This document shows, one piece after another, positions 17,503-26,052 of a DNA stretch of 64,000 bases; the stretch's first letter is position 1, and each line of letters begins with the position of its first letter. The notes beneath the pieces are model-generated. The model searched no databases, was not told the DNA's origin, and worked only from the letters and a program-made list of their open reading frames with translations. The stretch covers positions 124,001 to 188,000 of the forward strand of contig FREY01000008.1 of the NCBI GenBank assembly GCA_900143635.1, given 5' to 3'. Source of the DNA: Rhodobacteraceae bacterium Alg231-04 (lineage in GTDB: Bacteria > Pseudomonadota > Alphaproteobacteria > Rhodobacterales > Rhodobacteraceae). A program made the translations under genes and the position numbers.

Positions 17503-20500
17503 TTAGCGCACCACGTTGAAGGTGACTGCGTTCAGCGCGCTTTCCCCGGCGCTCTCTTCCACGCGGGTGGCGGCCTCAACGATCAGCCCCTTGGTTAGCG
17601 GCTGATAGCGGGCATTGGCGGCCGCGATTGCATCGGTCGCATTGATACGCTGATCGCCCAGCCCACCTTCGCGACAGAAGGCCACCATGGTTTCGCCCTT
17701 GCCCGGCGTGTTGAAGCGCAGCTGCAGACCCGATTTCGGATCCGGGATGCGACGCTGCTCACCCGCCTCAAGGAAGGCTGCGCCCAGAACGGCCTGCGGC
17801 AGTTCTTCGACAACATTGCCTTCTTCAACATAGAGGATCTGCAGTTCGCAGCGGCGGTTGGCCGAGACATCAAAGGCCAGCAGATCGCCGACGCGGGTGT
17901 TCACCGCTGGCACCGACAGGGACAGGGTCAGCCCTTCGCCTGCGACATAGGTTTGAACCGGTTCCGCCAGATGGGCGTTATTGGCGGGCACAAAGGCCTG
18001 CTGCCCATAGGTTTCGCCCTGGGTCAGGGCGGCGGTCAGATCCTGCGCCGCCGGGGCCGCGTGGGGCACCTGGCTTTGCATTGCCGTCAGTCGGGTGAGG
18101 CGCGGCAGCAGGGCCTGCCAGTGCTCCTCCATTTCGGCGCGGGTCACAAACAGATCGCGGTCCAGCCGCTGCACCCAGGTTTCCGCCAGCAGACGCAGGC
18201 TGGGATCAGCGATGCCTTTGACCCGCTCGCGCAGGGCCGCCGGATCCATGAAGAATTCGCGCGCGACATCCTCATCGGTGAGGTTTTCAAAGTAGAGATC
18301 GGCCAGATAGGTGACGATCTCACCGCCGCCGGTGCTTTCGGGGGCGCGGATCGACACCGGGCGTCCATCAGGGCTGGCTTCGGTGGCGCCCAAGGTGTCC
18401 AGTGCAGCGGTGAACTGCGCTGCATCACCGCGATAGGCGGCGTCGACCTCTTCTTGCGGGCGGTACATGGCCAGCAGCGCATCGCGCTGTGGCAGTGAGA
18501 ACTGGCCCGAGGATTCGATGAAGGGGCGCAGCTGGTCGCGTTTGGCGATGATGCCGTTGGAATGGCAGTCAAAACACGAGCGCGCGTTGACGATCTCAAC
18601 CCCTTTGCCGATCGGCTTGGTCCGGAAGGACACGATGGAAGTGGGGCCAACGGTCAGACGCTCCCCTTCGTGGGTGGACAGGTAATAGCCCTGCATCCCA
18701 TTGGCGAGCGAGAAGATCATCTCGCCGCCGTCATGTTCAAAGCCCTCGGTGCCGGAGGACAGGCCGCTCAGCAGGCCGGGACCATCCGGGTGTTGGATCA
18801 GCGACTGCGCACCGTCAGAGCCGGCGAAATCATAGGATTTCCAGTAATAGCCACCACGCGGCAGCGAGTGGCGTTCCAGCATCCGGTTGTGATCGGATAC
18901 GCCGGAGGTGCCACCGGTGAAACCGGTGCGCAGCACGTCGCCCGCGCGGATCGCTTCTTCGACGTTCACGCCCATGCGGGTTTCCAGCACGCGGATATCG
19001 GCGGGCAGGCGCAGCAGCATATCGTAATAGGGCGATTCAGAGGCGTGGCGGACAAACCACTCCGCCCGCAGCACCGGCACCGATGCGCCAGTCATGCCGG
19101 CAACACTGGCCAGCAAGGGCTGTGCCTCGGGGGCCACCGCATAGGGGTAGACAGCGGCCAGTTCGGCCCAGGCAGCAGGATCCCAGCCAGCCTCGGCGGC
19201 GCCTTCGGTATAGGCGGCGGTGGTCAGCGCCTGCCAGTCATCGGCGCTCCAGCCGTAGTTGCGCATGTCAATGCGCACCAGCGCACCATCGGTGCCGGCC
19301 ACCGGTTCGATTGGCGCCAGATTATGCCCGCGCGACACCGAGTTGATGAATTTGTTCATCCCGGCGTGCAGATAGGTCATCGGATTGCGCAGCGCGCCTT
19401 CCTCGGCGCAGTCAATCGGCGGCAGTGGGATGGAGGCGAAGCTGAAGTAGCGGATGAAGCGGCGGTCCTGTTCCGGGATTTCGGACATATCGCGCGAGGC
19501 GGCAAGCACCTGTTCTTCAAAGGTGCCGCCGGCAAACCGTGGCAGGATCGCCGCGGCGCTGGCCACAACCGGTTCGACCACCGGGGCCGCGGCCACGGGC
19601 GCGGTTTTCAGCTCGGTGATCCAGCGGCCGATTGTCTGCAATTCTTCCGGGGTGATCTTGGAGCCGATGGGCATCCGGTTGGAGGCCACCGATTCATAAA
19701 GCGGTGAAGCCGAAGGATCGCCGCTGATCACATTGGAGGGATCGCGGGCGATGTAATCCAGATCACCGGTGAAGAAAGACCTCTGGTTGGTCTGTCCCGG
19801 CCCGTGGCAGTTGCGGCAATGGGTTTCCACCAGCGCATCCACTTCGGCGGCCAGTGCCGGATCAGATCCAACAGACCCCGGCACTTTGGCATTGGCCAGT
19901 GCGGCGGTGTCTACTTCCTGTGCTTCGCAATAGGCGTTGACGCGGGCGACCAGCGCCTCGGCGCCGGTTCTGTCTTCGACAACTACAGCCTCAACAACAG
20001 GTGCGACGGTATCGCCGCGTGGCTCTTCCTTGGGCAGGGTCGCGGCGTCCAGCGGTGTGCCGGTGAGATAGGCATAGATCGCGGCGCGGTCTTCGATCGG
20101 CAATTGCCCCATCCGGTCCGAGATATGGCGCATCCGCGGGTCGGTCATCGGCTTGCCGTTCAGCTTTTTGCCTTCGCGCAGGGTGCCGGTGACAAAGGCT
20201 TCGGGTGCAAAGGCGGTCAGATTGGCGGCGGAAATATTGGGGGCATAGCCGCCCAGAATGCCGCTTTCGCCCATATAGGCCTGTGACTCGTCACGCTGAT
20301 ATTTGAAGCCAAGCCCGGTCAGCCGCGGCGTGTGGCATTCGCCGCAGTGGCCAAGCGCCTCGGTCAGATACTGGCCGCGCTGCATCTGCGCACCCTCTGC
20401 GGCAGACAGCGCCACCGGCTCTTCTGTCCAGCGGCCCAGAACCATGGCATTGGCGAAATTCACCTCATGGGCTTTGGACACTGCATCGGAGGTCGGCAAG

Positions 20501-20934
20501 GAGGCCATATAGTCGCGCAGGTCCAGCGCGTCTTCGGGCGTCATATAAGCATAGGCGGCAAAAGGGAAAACCGCGCCGTAATAGTCATCCCCATTCGGTT
20601 TCTGACCCAGCAGGATCGCGTTCAGAAAGGTCGCGTTGCTCCAGTTGCCGATGCCATGATCCGGATCGGCGGTGATGTTGGGCGTGTAGATCGCACCGAA
20701 TTTGGTCTTGATTTCCCGCCCGCCGGCGAGGATTTCAGTGTCGCCCTCCACGGCATGGCAATAGGCGCAGCCAGCGGCGTTGAAAACCACTTCGCCGTTT
20801 TTGGTGTTTGGTTGGTAATCTGCAAAGGCACCGGATTCGAAAGGGGCGCTAACAGCGGTCGGGGCTTCGGCGGTACCAGTTTGCGGCAGCAAAAGGACCA
20901 GCGTGGCGGCGAGGCCTGCGGCGGATCGGATCAT
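17503..20934 (-). CDS. Large exported tetraheme cytochrome c with DUF4384-like C-terminal domain
   Basis: A 1143-residue protein with a signal peptide (cut near TAEAP). Four CXXCH heme sites are present: CAYCH (56-60), CGECH (197-201), CRNCH (373-377) and CFDCH (787-791). The first two lie in a diheme region like that of alcohol-dehydrogenase/gluconate-dehydrogenase cytochrome subunits, the third in a Planctomycete-type single-heme module. A long middle part with no known domain follows, and residues about 1010-1110 (LSLSVPAVNTRVGDLLAFDV, RRCELQILYVEEGNVVE) resemble DUF4384. Its start overlaps the flavocytochrome gene by four bases. It probably takes electrons from that membrane protein in the periplasm. 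Confidence 0.85.
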   Translation of the reverse strand: MIRSAAGLAATLVLLLPQTGTAEAPTAVSAPFESGAFADYQPNTKNGEVVFNAAGCAYCHAVEGDTEILAGGREIKTKFGAIYTPNITADPDHGIGNWSNATFLNAILLGQKPNGDDYYGAVFPFAAYAYMTPEDALDLRDYMASLPTSDAVSKAHEVNFANAMVLGRWTEEPVALSAAEGAQMQRGQYLTEALGHCGECHTPRLTGLGFKYQRDESQAYMGESGILGGYAPNISAANLTAFAPEAFVTGTLREGKKLNGKPMTDPRMRHISDRMGQLPIEDRAAIYAYLTGTPLDAATLPKEEPRGDTVAPVVEAVVVEDRTGAEALVARVNAYCEAQEVDTAALANAKVPGSVGSDPALAAEVDALVETHCRNCHGPGQTNQRSFFTGDLDYIARDPSNVISGDPSASPLYESVASNRMPIGSKITPEELQTIGRWITELKTAPVAAAPVVEPVVASAAAILPRFAGGTFEEQVLAASRDMSEIPEQDRRFIRYFSFASIPLPPIDCAEEGALRNPMTYLHAGMNKFINSVSRGHNLAPIEPVAGTDGALVRIDMRNYGWSADDWQALTTAAYTEGAAEAGWDPAAWAELAAVYPYAVAPEAQPLLASVAGMTGASVPVLRAEWFVRHASESPYYDMLLRLPADIRVLETRMGVNVEEAIRAGDVLRTGFTGGTSGVSDHNRMLERHSLPRGGYYWKSYDFAGSDGAQSLIQHPDGPGLLSGLSSGTEGFEHDGGEMIFSLANGMQGYYLSTHEGERLTVGPTSIVSFRTKPIGKGVEIVNARSCFDCHSNGIIAKRDQLRPFIESSGQFSLPQRDALLAMYRPQEEVDAAYRGDAAQFTAALDTLGATEASPDGRPVSIRAPESTGGGEIVTYLADLYFENLTDEDVAREFFMDPAALRERVKGIADPSLRLLAETWVQRLDRDLFVTRAEMEEHWQALLPRLTRLTAMQSQVPHAAPAAQDLTAALTQGETYGQQAFVPANNAHLAEPVQTYVAGEGLTLSLSVPAVNTRVGDLLAFDVSANRRCELQILYVEEGNVVEELPQAVLGAAFLEAGEQRRIPDPKSGLQLRFNTPGKGETMVAFCREGGLGDQRINATDAIAAANARYQPLTKGLIVEAATRVEESAGESALNAVTFNVVR

Positions 20935-22181
20935 CGGAATTCAAACCTTTCGAAGTGAACGGATTTCGGGGATTTGCCGATCGACGACAGCCCCTTGGTA
21001 ATGGATTTGCGCAGCGCGGCGGGGCCGCAGAACCACAGGCTGGCGCCTGCGGGATCGACCTTGGCTGCCAGTTTTTCGGCGTCCAGACGGCCCTCATCGG
21101 CCGAGATATGCAGATGTAACCGCAGGCCGGGCACACGGGCCGCGGCGGCCTCGAGCCGGGTCAGCCCTACGGCTTCGCTGCGGTCGCGGACACAATAGAC
21201 AAGATCGATATCGGCGCTGTCATCGGGTTTCAGCCCATCCGCCAGTGCCAGAAACGGAGTGATCCCGATGCCACCGGCCAGCCAGACCTGCCGCTGCCCC
21301 GGCTTGGCGCCCGAAAAGCGCCCGTAAGAGCCTTGCAGCCAGGCGCGGTCGCCCTCCTGAACCGTGTCGCGCAGTCGCTGGGTGAAATCACCGGCCGGTT
21401 TGATCGAAAACTCAACCTCTTCGCCCGCCGCATCTGACGACAGGGTAAAGGGGTGCGGTTCGCCCAGCCCTTTGCGGGCGAAGGACAGCATCGCGAACTG
21501 GCCCGGTCGGCGTTTGAGCGGTTTCCCCTCGGCCTTGAGGCGGACAATGGTGGCCGCATCCGCACGGGTAACCGAGGTGACGCTATAGGCACGACGCTGC
21601 AGATAAGGCGCGGCCTGGGTCCAGACAAAGGCCGCCAATGCAGCCACGCCCATCCATGTCAGATAGGCCGAAATCATCGCGGAATTGTCGAAGGGCAGTT
21701 TGATGAAGAACTGGTGGAAGACCGCAATCGCAAAGATCGGCCCCATGGCGCGGTGGCTGAGCCGCCACCAGGCATAGGGGATTTCAAAGGACAGGCGTGG
21801 CAGGCGTTTCAACAGACTGGCGAGCCCGAGAATGACCAGTGGCCAAAAGATCAGCTCGGCGGCATCGGCGGCCAGTTCGGAGATACCGCTGGAGGCACCC
21901 TGTCCCTTGACCTCAAGATCGACCTGTTCGTGCAGCAGCACCAGAAGGATCGCGCCTGCGCCGGTCCATTTGTGCACCCAGTAGAGTTTATCCAACCCGC
22001 CAAGCCAGCGTTCCAGCAGTGCGGGGCGGGCGGCGAGGATCAGGTTCATGCTCATCAGGCAATAGGCACCGGTGCCGGCGCTGAGCCCGCCAAACAGCTT
22101 TGGGTCCAGATGCCCGGCGGCATTGAATAAAAGGAGCAGAGGAATGAGAAGGAAGATCGTCAGAAGGGCAGTTATTGGCAC
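20931..22181 (-). CDS. Ferric-reductase/NADPH-oxidase-like membrane flavocytochrome
   Basis: About 416 residues. The N-terminal half has six or so membrane segments with two histidine pairs in VHKWTGAGAILLVLLHEQ and SHRAMGPIFAIAVFHQF, the usual ligands of two hemes b. The C-terminal half is a ferredoxin-reductase module: GEPHPFTLSS (FAD), GGIGITPFLALADG (NADPH) and LWFCGPAAL. It should pass electrons from cytosolic NAD(P)H across the membrane. I prefer the GTG at 22181, which has GAGG five bases upstream; a TTG at 22226 is in frame but poorly supported. It is the first gene of the cytochrome-caspase operon and overlaps the next by four bases. Confidence 0.85.
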   Translation of the reverse strand: MPITALLTIFLLIPLLLLFNAAGHLDPKLFGGLSAGTGAYCLMSMNLILAARPALLERWLGGLDKLYWVHKWTGAGAILLVLLHEQVDLEVKGQGASSGISELAADAAELIFWPLVILGLASLLKRLPRLSFEIPYAWWRLSHRAMGPIFAIAVFHQFFIKLPFDNSAMISAYLTWMGVAALAAFVWTQAAPYLQRRAYSVTSVTRADAATIVRLKAEGKPLKRRPGQFAMLSFARKGLGEPHPFTLSSDAAGEEVEFSIKPAGDFTQRLRDTVQEGDRAWLQGSYGRFSGAKPGQRQVWLAGGIGITPFLALADGLKPDDSADIDLVYCVRDRSEAVGLTRLEAAAARVPGLRLHLHISADEGRLDAEKLAAKVDPAGASLWFCGPAALRKSITKGLSSIGKSPKSVHFERFEFR

Positions 22182-22369
22182 TGTTGCCTCGAGCTGGTCA
22201 AAATTTCTTGTGCCGGAACCCGCCAATCATTTGCCTGGCCCCGAAGTCTATCGTGGAAAACCACCCTATTGGCGGCTGGATCCCCTGTTATATGCAATTG
22301 TTGCATAAAACACCTCCTAAACAAATGTTTTTGCAGGCCGCGCACTCGTGAAACCTGAGACGACGGCGA
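22182..22369. promoter_or_regulatory. Upstream region of the cytochrome-caspase operon
   Basis: The only gap upstream of the six-gene operon large enough for its promoter (about 190 bases, after the BCCT terminator). I could not assign a clear -35/-10 pair or operator by eye. Confidence 0.4.
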
Positions 22370-22401
22370 AAATGAAAAAGGGCACCGCAAAGGGTGCCCT
22401 T
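22370..22401 (-). terminator. Rho-independent terminator of the BCCT gene
   Basis: On the minus strand AAGGGCACC pairs with GGTGCCCTT (22393-22401 with 22378-22386) around a 6-base loop, followed by a T-rich run TTTCATTTT. It lies 44 bases after the BCCT stop and separates that gene from the cytochrome-caspase operon. Confidence 0.85.
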
Positions 22402-22444
22402 AGTACGGGATGCCACAAAGTGCATCCTTTTCAGTGTTTGGCGC

Positions 22445-24277
22445 TTATTCCGCCGGAGCTGCCGCTGCCGCTGTCTGGCTGCGCTTGTTGTCGTTGAACA
22501 GCGCTTTGATCAGCGACAAACACATCAGACCCATGACAATGGTAAAGGGCAGGGCGCCGATGATCATCGCGCTTTTCAGCGCTTCCATCGGATCTGCGCC
22601 TCCGTTGGTTTTACCGGCAATCAGCAGGGTGCCCATCACCAGCGTCAGGATGATGCCCCAGACGATGCGGTGTTTGACGCCTGCCTGTGTTTCACCACCG
22701 GACATGATGGTGTTCATCACCAGAATGCCGGAGTCTGCCGAGGTGACCAGGAAGGTCAGCACTAGCACCACACACATCACAGTAATCAGCGACAGGAACG
22801 GACCAGAGATGATGTGCTCAAGCGTCACGAAGAGTTTCGCCGACTGAGAGGCACCGATGATGGCGCCTTCGGCCACACCTGCGATCTCCAAGTCAATCGC
22901 GGTCGCGCCGAGGATAGTCATCCAGGCAAAGCAGACAGCAGTCGGGGCAAACACACAACCGATGATGAACTCACGGATGGTGCGGCCTTTGGAGATACGC
23001 GCTAGGAACAGACCAACGAAGGGCGAGAATGCAATCCACCAGGCCCAGTAGAATGTGGTCCAGCCAGCCTGCCAGCCAAACTGACGGCCTGCGTTACCTG
23101 CGTCATAGACAGCGGCCAGTGTGGCCTCGTCCAGTTCAGCAGCTGCGCCTTCCAGGCCACCTTTGAAGCCATCGAAAGAGCCCCAGGCGTTGGTTGCGCC
23201 ACCGATCAGGTCATCTGCCAGCGGTTTTGCTGCTTCCGGCAGGGCTGCGGCAAAGGCGGCCGGATCCTGTGGGGTCCATGCGCCAAAGCTGAGCTGAACA
23301 AAGTGCAGGATGTAGTCGACCAATGCGGTTGCATAGGTGGTCATGGCGAACATAAACGAACCGAAGACAACAAAGGTCAGCAGCAGGATCACCGACAGAA
23401 CCAGGTTCAGGTTCGACAGGATCTTAACGCCCTTATCAACACCGGTCACAGCCGAGACGATCGACAGGCCCATGATGATGACCAGACCGGTGATCAGACC
23501 AACGGTGCCGGGAACAGGCGCGTCGCCGGTCATGTCCATGATCCACTCCATGCCGGTGATGGCATAGACGCCGTCGACAAACTGGCTGACACCAAATCCG
23601 ATGGTCACGGATACACCCAGAATGGTTGCAACGATGCCCAGAACGTCGACGATGTGACCAAGGAAGCCGTTGATATATTTGCCGAACAACGGCGTCAGCG
23701 CAGACCGGATGGTCAGCGGCATGTCGCGTGTATAGGCGTAATAGGCCAGCGACAGGCCGGTCACCACATAGATCGCCCAGGCATGGATGCCATAATGCGC
23801 GAATGTGTAGCGGAAGCCGGACTGAACCGATTCAGGCGTGTTGCCTGCAACTTCGCCCGACACAACAACAGGGTTGGAGCCCCAGAGACCCAGCGGTTCC
23901 GCCGTAGCAAAAACCATCAGGCCGACACCCAGACCGGCGCCGAACATCATCGAGAACCAGGAGAAGTTGGAGAACTCCGGCTTTACGCCGGGCTGGCCCA
24001 TCTTGATCTTGCCGGTCTGCGGCAGGGCTGCCAGCACAAACAGGAAGAAGGCAAAGAAGCCGGTGATGACAATGTAGAAGGCGTTGAAGTCGCCCAAGAT
24101 CTGCCAGTTCAGGCTGCCCAACACGCCATTGGCGTTGGCCGGCCAGACCAGCGCCCAGATCACCAGTGCGGCCATGACGCCTTTGCTGAGCAACGCAATC
24201 GGTACGCTGTAACCTTCGTAAAAACCAGAATCGGATGTTTTAATATCCAACTCCGTAAATGGTGCTTTGGATGACAT
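22445..24277 (-). CDS. BCCT-family betaine/choline/carnitine transporter
   Basis: A 610-residue inner-membrane secondary transporter with about twelve hydrophobic segments. Family signatures are WFSMMFGAGLGVGLMVFATAEP and TTFYWAWWIAFSPFVGLFLARISKGRTIREFIIG, including the Trp-rich substrate cage. BCCT proteins import quaternary ammonium compounds with Na+ or H+ or exchange them. The length is longer than the 500-540 residues of BetP-core proteins owing to a soluble insert around residues 335-390. It lies 110 bases after the catabolic operon that ends with the Ldh2-family gene, on the same strand, and may supply its substrate. Confidence 0.9.
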   Translation of the reverse strand: MSSKAPFTELDIKTSDSGFYEGYSVPIALLSKGVMAALVIWALVWPANANGVLGSLNWQILGDFNAFYIVITGFFAFFLFVLAALPQTGKIKMGQPGVKPEFSNFSWFSMMFGAGLGVGLMVFATAEPLGLWGSNPVVVSGEVAGNTPESVQSGFRYTFAHYGIHAWAIYVVTGLSLAYYAYTRDMPLTIRSALTPLFGKYINGFLGHIVDVLGIVATILGVSVTIGFGVSQFVDGVYAITGMEWIMDMTGDAPVPGTVGLITGLVIIMGLSIVSAVTGVDKGVKILSNLNLVLSVILLLTFVVFGSFMFAMTTYATALVDYILHFVQLSFGAWTPQDPAAFAAALPEAAKPLADDLIGGATNAWGSFDGFKGGLEGAAAELDEATLAAVYDAGNAGRQFGWQAGWTTFYWAWWIAFSPFVGLFLARISKGRTIREFIIGCVFAPTAVCFAWMTILGATAIDLEIAGVAEGAIIGASQSAKLFVTLEHIISGPFLSLITVMCVVLVLTFLVTSADSGILVMNTIMSGGETQAGVKHRIVWGIILTLVMGTLLIAGKTNGGADPMEALKSAMIIGALPFTIVMGLMCLSLIKALFNDNKRSQTAAAAAPAE

Positions 24278-24341
24278 GATGTCCCCTCCCTGTTCGCACG
24301 GTTTATCCCTTTAACCCCTGCGGCAGGCCGCAAGGATCGGT

Positions 24342-24363
24342 CCGGGGGCGTTGTCGTCCCCGG
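24342..24363 (-). terminator. Hairpin downstream of the Ldh2-family gene
   Basis: CCGGGG-CG arms pair across a short loop with one mismatch. There is no T-run, so it may be a pause or transcript-protecting hairpin instead of a terminator. Confidence 0.35.
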
Positions 24364-24387
24364 TTACTCTGTGTCTCAACGCGAATA

Positions 24388-25398
24388 TTAGCCGGTTATG
24401 GCCTGGATCCGGTCGAGCGTGGCCGCATTGACTGCGACTCCTTCTTTCAATGCTGCGGCACGTTTTGCCTTGCGCCCGTCGCCGGGCAGGCGTGCACCGT
24501 CCTGTTCGCGGATCGATGTGGCCAGCGCTTCGATCCGGGCCGCGAAATCGCCGCCCGACGTTGCGCCCGGATCGATTGCCAGGAAGAACTGGCCAGTCTT
24601 GGGCGGCCCGCCGGCAGTGCCGGAGAAGGGCGATGCCTCGGTGCCCAAGGTCGCGCCGGTCATGGCAGCGGCCATCATCTCGGTCAGCAGGGCGATGCCC
24701 ACGCCCTTGTAGCCACCCGAAGGTGCCATCGATCCTTTGAGGCCCACGTTAGGGTCGGTTGTCGGATTTCCATCGGCGTCCAGCGCCCAACCTTCCGGGA
24801 TCGCCTTGCCTTCGCGGGCGTGTTTCATCACTTCGGATTTGGCGATGGTGCTGGCGCTTTGGTCGATCAGAATCTCAGGTTGCCCATCAGCGCCGGGGGC
24901 GGCGATGGAAAACGGATTGGTGCCAACGACGGGCTTGGCGCCGCCGGATGGCGCGATCGAGGCCGGCGCATTGGTGAAGCCGATGGCCAGCAGACCTGCC
25001 TCAGCCAGACGCGCGGTATGGATGCCCAACACGCCGCAGTTATAGCTGTTGCGAATGGCCAATGCGGCCACCCCCTGTTGTCTTGCCAGCGGGATCAGCT
25101 GTTCAAAGCCGGCATCGATGGCCGCATGGGCAAAGCCCGTGGCCGCATCGGCGCAGATCACGCCGGGGCGCGGCTGGCTGAGAAGTGGTTCAGCCTTGCC
25201 GTCAACCTTGCCGCACTTCACATGCTCAGCATAGATCGGGATATAGGCCAGCCCGTGAGAGGCCACACCATCCGCCTCGGTTGCGGCGGTGGCAGCGGCC
25301 AGAGGCCGGGCGTTGGCCTCCGAGGTGCCGGCCGCGACCAATGCGCGGAAAGCAATATCTTCGATCTCGGCCAGAGTGAGCGTGCGGGTTTCGGTCAT
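24388..25398 (-). CDS. Ldh2 (malate/L-sulfolactate dehydrogenase-type) oxidoreductase
   Basis: A 336-residue NAD(P)H-dependent enzyme of the family that includes ureidoglycolate, sulfolactate and delta1-piperideine-2-carboxylate/delta1-pyrroline-2-carboxylate reductases. Motifs are ADGVASHGLAYIPIY (catalytic His), NSYNCGVLGIHTARLAE and VVGTNPFSIAAPG, then GYKGVGIALLTEMMAA. The genes before it in the operon are a keto-acid-semialdehyde-like dehydrogenase, an M19-like protein and two proteins of unknown function, with a BCCT transporter after it. Reduction of a cyclic imino acid derived from a betaine is one possibility, but the substrate is not determinable. Confidence 0.8.
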   Translation of the reverse strand: MTETRTLTLAEIEDIAFRALVAAGTSEANARPLAAATAATEADGVASHGLAYIPIYAEHVKCGKVDGKAEPLLSQPRPGVICADAATGFAHAAIDAGFEQLIPLARQQGVAALAIRNSYNCGVLGIHTARLAEAGLLAIGFTNAPASIAPSGGAKPVVGTNPFSIAAPGADGQPEILIDQSASTIAKSEVMKHAREGKAIPEGWALDADGNPTTDPNVGLKGSMAPSGGYKGVGIALLTEMMAAAMTGATLGTEASPFSGTAGGPPKTGQFFLAIDPGATSGGDFAARIEALATSIREQDGARLPGDGRKAKRAAALKEGVAVNAATLDRIQAITG

Positions 25399-25413
25399 GT
25401 ATATTTCCCGGTG

Positions 25414-26052
25414 TTAGTCGTTATCGGAAAGCCCGGCCCCGGCGCCCGCAATACGCGAGGCTTCGGTGGCGGGCGCAAAGGTGCGGTGGGCAAAGCTGTT
25501 GAGGCTCTCCCAAGCCGCAGTGTCGGCTGTCGCACGGGTGGCTTTTGCCGCTTGCTCATCCAGCGTGCCGCCAAGGCTGGCAGAGACGCCTGAGGTCTCA
25601 GCCACCAGTAGCGCGTCACCGCTGATGCAGAGCGATGCACCATCAGTAACGGCGGCGCAGCCTTCCCATTCCAGCGTCACGCATTGGCCCAGCTGGGCCG
25701 CCGCTGCCGCTGCAAAAGGCAGCAGCATCGCCGGGTTAGAGACGGATTGCAGGGTGATGCGGCCAGCAGTCAGCCGCGCCGCGCAATCCGACAGCGAAGC
25801 GCCGGTCTGCAATGGGCACAGGGCACCGCTTGCTGCTTGCCAGTCGCCTTGCAGGCTCTGTGGGCGCAGATCTGCGGCGGCTTTGCCGTCGTTCTGGTTC
25901 AGCACGGCCGCCAGAACCGCCGCGCCATCGATGCCTTGGGAACAGAGCCAGCGGGTCGCCTTGGCGGCCTCTTCTGCAATGCCCCAGTCACGGCCAGCGC
26001 CGCGTGTGGCGCGTTTTGCGGTTGCTTCGATTTCGTTCAGGGCAAAGCTCAT
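25414..26052 (-). CDS. DUF3726-like protein
   Basis: A 212-residue alanine-rich soluble protein starting MSFALNEIEATAKRATRGAG. The opening segment (NEIEATAKRATRGAGRDWGIAEEAAKATRWL) is characteristic of proteins annotated DUF3726 in alphaproteobacteria; no enzymatic motif is visible. The ATG overlaps the stop of the 564-residue gene upstream (ATGA), so expression is coupled, and the Ldh2-family gene follows 15 bases later. The function is not known; co-occurrence suggests a role in the same catabolic pathway, perhaps as an enzyme subunit. Confidence 0.6.
   Translation of the reverse strand: MSFALNEIEATAKRATRGAGRDWGIAEEAAKATRWLCSQGIDGAAVLAAVLNQNDGKAAADLRPQSLQGDWQAASGALCPLQTGASLSDCAARLTAGRITLQSVSNPAMLLPFAAAAAAQLGQCVTLEWEGCAAVTDGASLCISGDALLVAETSGVSASLGGTLDEQAAKATRATADTAAWESLNSFAHRTFAPATEASRIAGAGAGLSDND

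Noticed and set aside
11075-22181. Direct bacterial counterpart of mitochondrial cytochrome-c/caspase apoptosis
   Set aside because: The juxtaposition is striking, but the cytochrome is a large multiheme protein unrelated to mitochondrial cytochrome c, and the caspases appear to be periplasmic. The likeness is treated as an analogy only.
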